NCBI GenBank assembly: GCA_964392325.1
Contig: CAYMPJ010000009.1
Coordinates: 62,001-126,000 of the forward strand
Source of the DNA: CALLPQ01 sp964392325
Lineage (GTDB): Bacteria; Pseudomonadota; Alphaproteobacteria; Caulobacterales; Parvularculaceae
Direction: 5' to 3'
Length of the DNA stretch: 64,000 nucleotides
Shown piece by piece: positions 61,786 to 64,000 of the stretch. The notes under the pieces are model-generated. The model did not search any database. It was not told where the DNA came from and saw only the letters and a list, made by a program, of their open reading frames with translations. Position 1 is the stretch's first letter. Every line of letters starts with the position of its first letter. The position numbers and the translations under genes are program-made.

Positions 61786-64000
61786 ATGGTGAATCAAATG
61801 TATACAAATCCTAAAATTAATCACGATACTGTATTTACAAAATCATCTCAAAGACGTATCTTGCATGCTCTACGACTGAGTTGCAAAACTTTAGGGCTAA
61901 AGAAGAAACATAGCATTGGCTCGCTCGTATTCGGGACCGCAATTGCCATCGCTTCTTTGGGGTTTGGATCAACTGCTATTGCACAAGTTGCTGGCGGCAA
62001 TCCACCGGGGCCTAATTCGGTATCGGTTGGACCTAACGCGTCTGCACCAGGCGCCCAGGCGACTGCCGTTGGCGTGAGTTCTCAGGCTAATGGCGACAAT
62101 AGCTCGGCGTTGGGTAATAATGCACAGGCTACAGGTGGGAATTCAACAGCTCTTGGCCTTAGCGCTGTGGCTTCCGGCGATAATTCGAATGCTACCGGTC
62201 TCAATGCTGTGGCTTCCGGCGATAATGCAAATGCCAGTGGCTTGGGTGCGGTTGCTTCAGGCCTCAACTCGACGAGTGTTGGCGTGAATTCAGAAGCTTC
62301 AGGGAATAGTTCATCTGCCTTCGGGAGTAATACTGAGGCGAGCGGTTTGGCTTCGACTGCCTTGGGTGCGAATGCAACGGCGTCGGCTGATAATGCGGTC
62401 AGTATTGGTGTCAATTCAGAGGCGACGGCATTAAATGCAACTGGTATTGGTGTGAGTGCGGGCGCTACCGGCATTCGTTCGACGAGTGTTGGAGTAAACT
62501 CTGATGCAACCGCTCAGGACGCTTCTGCATTTGGTAACAATGCTCAGGCCAATGGTTTGAGGTCGGTTGCCCTTGGCGTTAATACAGTTGCGACCAATAC
62601 AAATGCCGCTGCATTAGGAAACAATGCTCAGGCTATTGGCATTAACACAACAGCTATTGGTGTGAACACAGATGCAACAGCAACCGGTGCATCTGCTTTT
62701 GGTAGCGCTGCACAAGCAACAGGCACGAATTCGTTCGCAGCTGGTACGAATGCAGGCGCTTCTGGAATTAGCTCAACGAGCGTTGGGGTTAATTCAGATG
62801 CGACAGCCACACAGGCTTCTGCTTTTGGTAACAATGCGCAGGCCACTGGTTTGAGATCTGTTGCCCTTGGCGTGAATACAGATGCGACCAATACAAATGC
62901 CGCTGCGTTAGGTAACAATGCCCAGGCTACTGGTATAAACACAACAGCTATTGGTGTGAACACAGATGCAACCGCAACTGGTGCATCTGCTTTTGGCAGC
63001 GGGGCACAAGCCACGGGCACGAATTCGTTCGCAGCTGGTACGAATGCTGGTGCTTCCGGGACTAACTCAATTAGTATTGGTATTAATTCAGATGCAACGG
63101 CAACAAATGCATCTGCTTTTGGTAATAATGCACAGGCTACTGGTTCGAGATCTGTTGCTTTGGGCGTTAATACAGATGCTACTAATACAAATGCAGCCGC
63201 GTTAGGAAACAATGCCCAAGCTATCGGTGTAAACACAACAGCTATTGGTGTGAACACAGATGCGACAGCAACCGGTGCATCTGCTTTTGGTAGCTCTGCA
63301 CAAGCAACGGGCTCTAATTCGTTTGCTGCCGGTACGAATGCTGGCGCTTCGGGGACTAACTCAATTAGCATTGGTTTTAATTCAGATGCGACGGCCCAAC
63401 AAGGTTCCGCGATTGGCCACAATGCGCAAGCCACTGGTTTGAGATCTACATCTCTTGGCGTTAATACGGACGCGACAGCCACAAATGCAACTGCTCTGGG
63501 ATCAGGCGCGCAAGCAACTGGCATAAATTCCTCGGCTCTTGGAATAGGAACAATAGCTTCAGGCCTTCGGTCAACCGCAATTGGTACGGGCTCGGATGCA
63601 ACAAATACCAATACATCAGCACTGGGTAATAACGCATTGGCATCCGGGACTAGCTCTACAGCCATTGGTTCAAACACTGATGCTGTCGGAAATAATTCAG
63701 CAGCTTTGGGGTCCGGCGCGCAAGCTATCGGAACGAGCTCAGTCGCAATCGGTTTGAATTCAGGCGCAGCCGCCGTCGGCGGCGTAGCGATCGGTGTTAA
63801 CTCCGACGCGCTTGCAAATGGTGGCGTGGCACTGGGCAATAATGCCCAAGCCGTTAATGTCAATGACGTTGCTCTTGGCACGACATCTGCCTCAGCGACA
63901 CGCAATTCCGGTACGTTTACTCTAAGCGGAGCTGCAGCGGCGGGGTCAACTGGCACTGCGGTTGTTTCTGTAGGCAATGCAGGAACCGGATTGACCCGCC
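61786..64000 (+). CDS. Trimeric autotransporter adhesin (YadA/Hia type), right end open
   Basis: The frame is open from ATG 61786 to the window end (738 codons, no stop). The protein has a long signal region (66 residues, hydrophobic from SIGSLVFGTAIAIASLGF, cleavage near AIA/Q) and then a head built almost wholly from 14-residue YadA-type repeats of the form (S/A)xAxG..(A/S)xAxG. The last residues seen, TRNSGTFTLSGAAAAGSTGTAVVSVGNAG, leave the repeat pattern. The C-terminal stalk and beta-barrel anchor would lie beyond 64000. The signal region lacks the usual ESPR sequence. A second ATG lies at 61798. No clear ribosome site precedes either. Confidence 0.88.
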   Translation, partial: MVNQMYTNPKINHDTVFTKSSQRRILHALRLSCKTLGLKKKHSIGSLVFGTAIAIASLGFGSTAIAQVAGGNPPGPNSVSVGPNASAPGAQATAVGVSSQANGDNSSALGNNAQATGGNSTALGLSAVASGDNSNATGLNAVASGDNANASGLGAVASGLNSTSVGVNSEASGNSSSAFGSNTEASGLASTALGANATASADNAVSIGVNSEATALNATGIGVSAGATGIRSTSVGVNSDATAQDASAFGNNAQANGLRSVALGVNTVATNTNAAALGNNAQAIGINTTAIGVNTDATATGASAFGSAAQATGTNSFAAGTNAGASGISSTSVGVNSDATATQASAFGNNAQATGLRSVALGVNTDATNTNAAALGNNAQATGINTTAIGVNTDATATGASAFGSGAQATGTNSFAAGTNAGASGTNSISIGINSDATATNASAFGNNAQATGSRSVALGVNTDATNTNAAALGNNAQAIGVNTTAIGVNTDATATGASAFGSSAQATGSNSFAAGTNAGASGTNSISIGFNSDATAQQGSAIGHNAQATGLRSTSLGVNTDATATNATALGSGAQATGINSSALGIGTIASGLRSTAIGTGSDATNTNTSALGNNALASGTSSTAIGSNTDAVGNNSAALGSGAQAIGTSSVAIGLNSGAAAVGGVAIGVNSDALANGGVALGNNAQAVNVNDVALGTTSASATRNSGTFTLSGAAAAGSTGTAVVSVGNAGTGLTR
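62521..63402 (+). repeat. 294-bp tandem super-repeat in the autotransporter head
   Basis: Three nearly identical 98-codon units start at 62521, 62815 and 63109, exactly 294 bp apart, and a partial fourth begins at 63403. Each unit holds seven 14-residue head repeats. A Ser-Ala-Phe-Gly-(N/S)-(N/S)-Ala-Gln-Ala pattern marks the unit start. Copies differ at scattered positions. Confidence 0.92.

Noticed and set aside
62628..63977. 449-codon minus-strand ORF rich in Ala, Pro and Val
   Set aside because: It is the antisense shadow of the repetitive autotransporter head. Its regular composition follows from the Gly/Ala/Asn/Thr repeats on the other strand.

Overview
The window looks like a chromosomal scaffold of a free-living, respiring alphaproteobacterium, probably marine. 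This rests on the gene orders zapA / coiled-coil protein / tkt-gap-pgk-aldolase and argH-lptM-lysA, on three TRAP transporter gene sets, a large TonB-dependent receptor and an sdhE gene, and on moderate GC. The order or genus cannot be fixed from sequence alone. There is one assembly gap (100 N at 44230-44329). I saw no tRNA, rRNA, CRISPR array, insertion sequence or phage gene.

Positions 1-29150 are mostly housekeeping. They hold a lower-glycolysis / pentose-phosphate run (transketolase, GAPDH, PGK, class I aldolase), a small tyrosine phosphatase, a secreted amidohydrolase, argH-lptM-lysA (lptM is a 45-codon lipoprotein gene that is easily missed), a TlpA thioredoxin, a large lipoprotein, dodecin, hydroxyacyl-CoA dehydrogenase, a phosphohexomutase and the translation genes rplK-rplA, gatB, nusG and secE. 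The normally contiguous secE-nusG-rplK-rplA-rplJ-rplL block is split: gatB-sdhE follow nusG, a prenyl-synthase/ABC-exporter cassette on the opposite strand lies between them and rplKA, and rplJL are absent. A sirtuin and a patatin follow.

Positions 29150-57100 form an accessory catabolic island. Six perfect copies of the 12-bp palindrome GCAAACGTTTGC, a LacI/PurR-type operator, lie between 35.2 and 55.8 kb, each in a promoter region. They appear to join six transcription units: (i) acylating acetaldehyde dehydrogenase, 4-hydroxy-2-oxovalerate aldolase, MarR, TRAP DctQM and a Gfo/Idh oxidoreductase; (ii) a secreted ten-repeat beta-propeller protein; (iii) a TonB receptor and a secreted metallo-beta-lactamase-fold hydrolase; (iv) an OsmC protein and a membrane protein; (v) an Ior-type molybdenum hydroxylase, an SDR and D-lactate dehydrogenase, divergent from an orphan TRAP binding lipoprotein; (vi) an M24 enzyme and a KdsB-like protein without its catalytic motifs. 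A LacI-family regulator gene lies next to unit vi. The substrate is unknown. Acetaldehyde and pyruvate (from a 4-hydroxy-2-oxoacid) and D-lactate are plausible end products.

Positions 57.4-61.5 kb hold a translationally coupled operon of a GH88 unsaturated-uronyl hydrolase and a complete DctPQM TRAP transporter, consistent with uptake and cleavage of unsaturated uronic-acid oligosaccharides. From 61.8 kb to the window end runs an open trimeric-autotransporter (YadA/Hia head type) gene whose head contains an exact 294-bp (98-codon) tandem super-repeat. A likely structured small RNA ending in a strong intrinsic terminator lies at 29272-29416.
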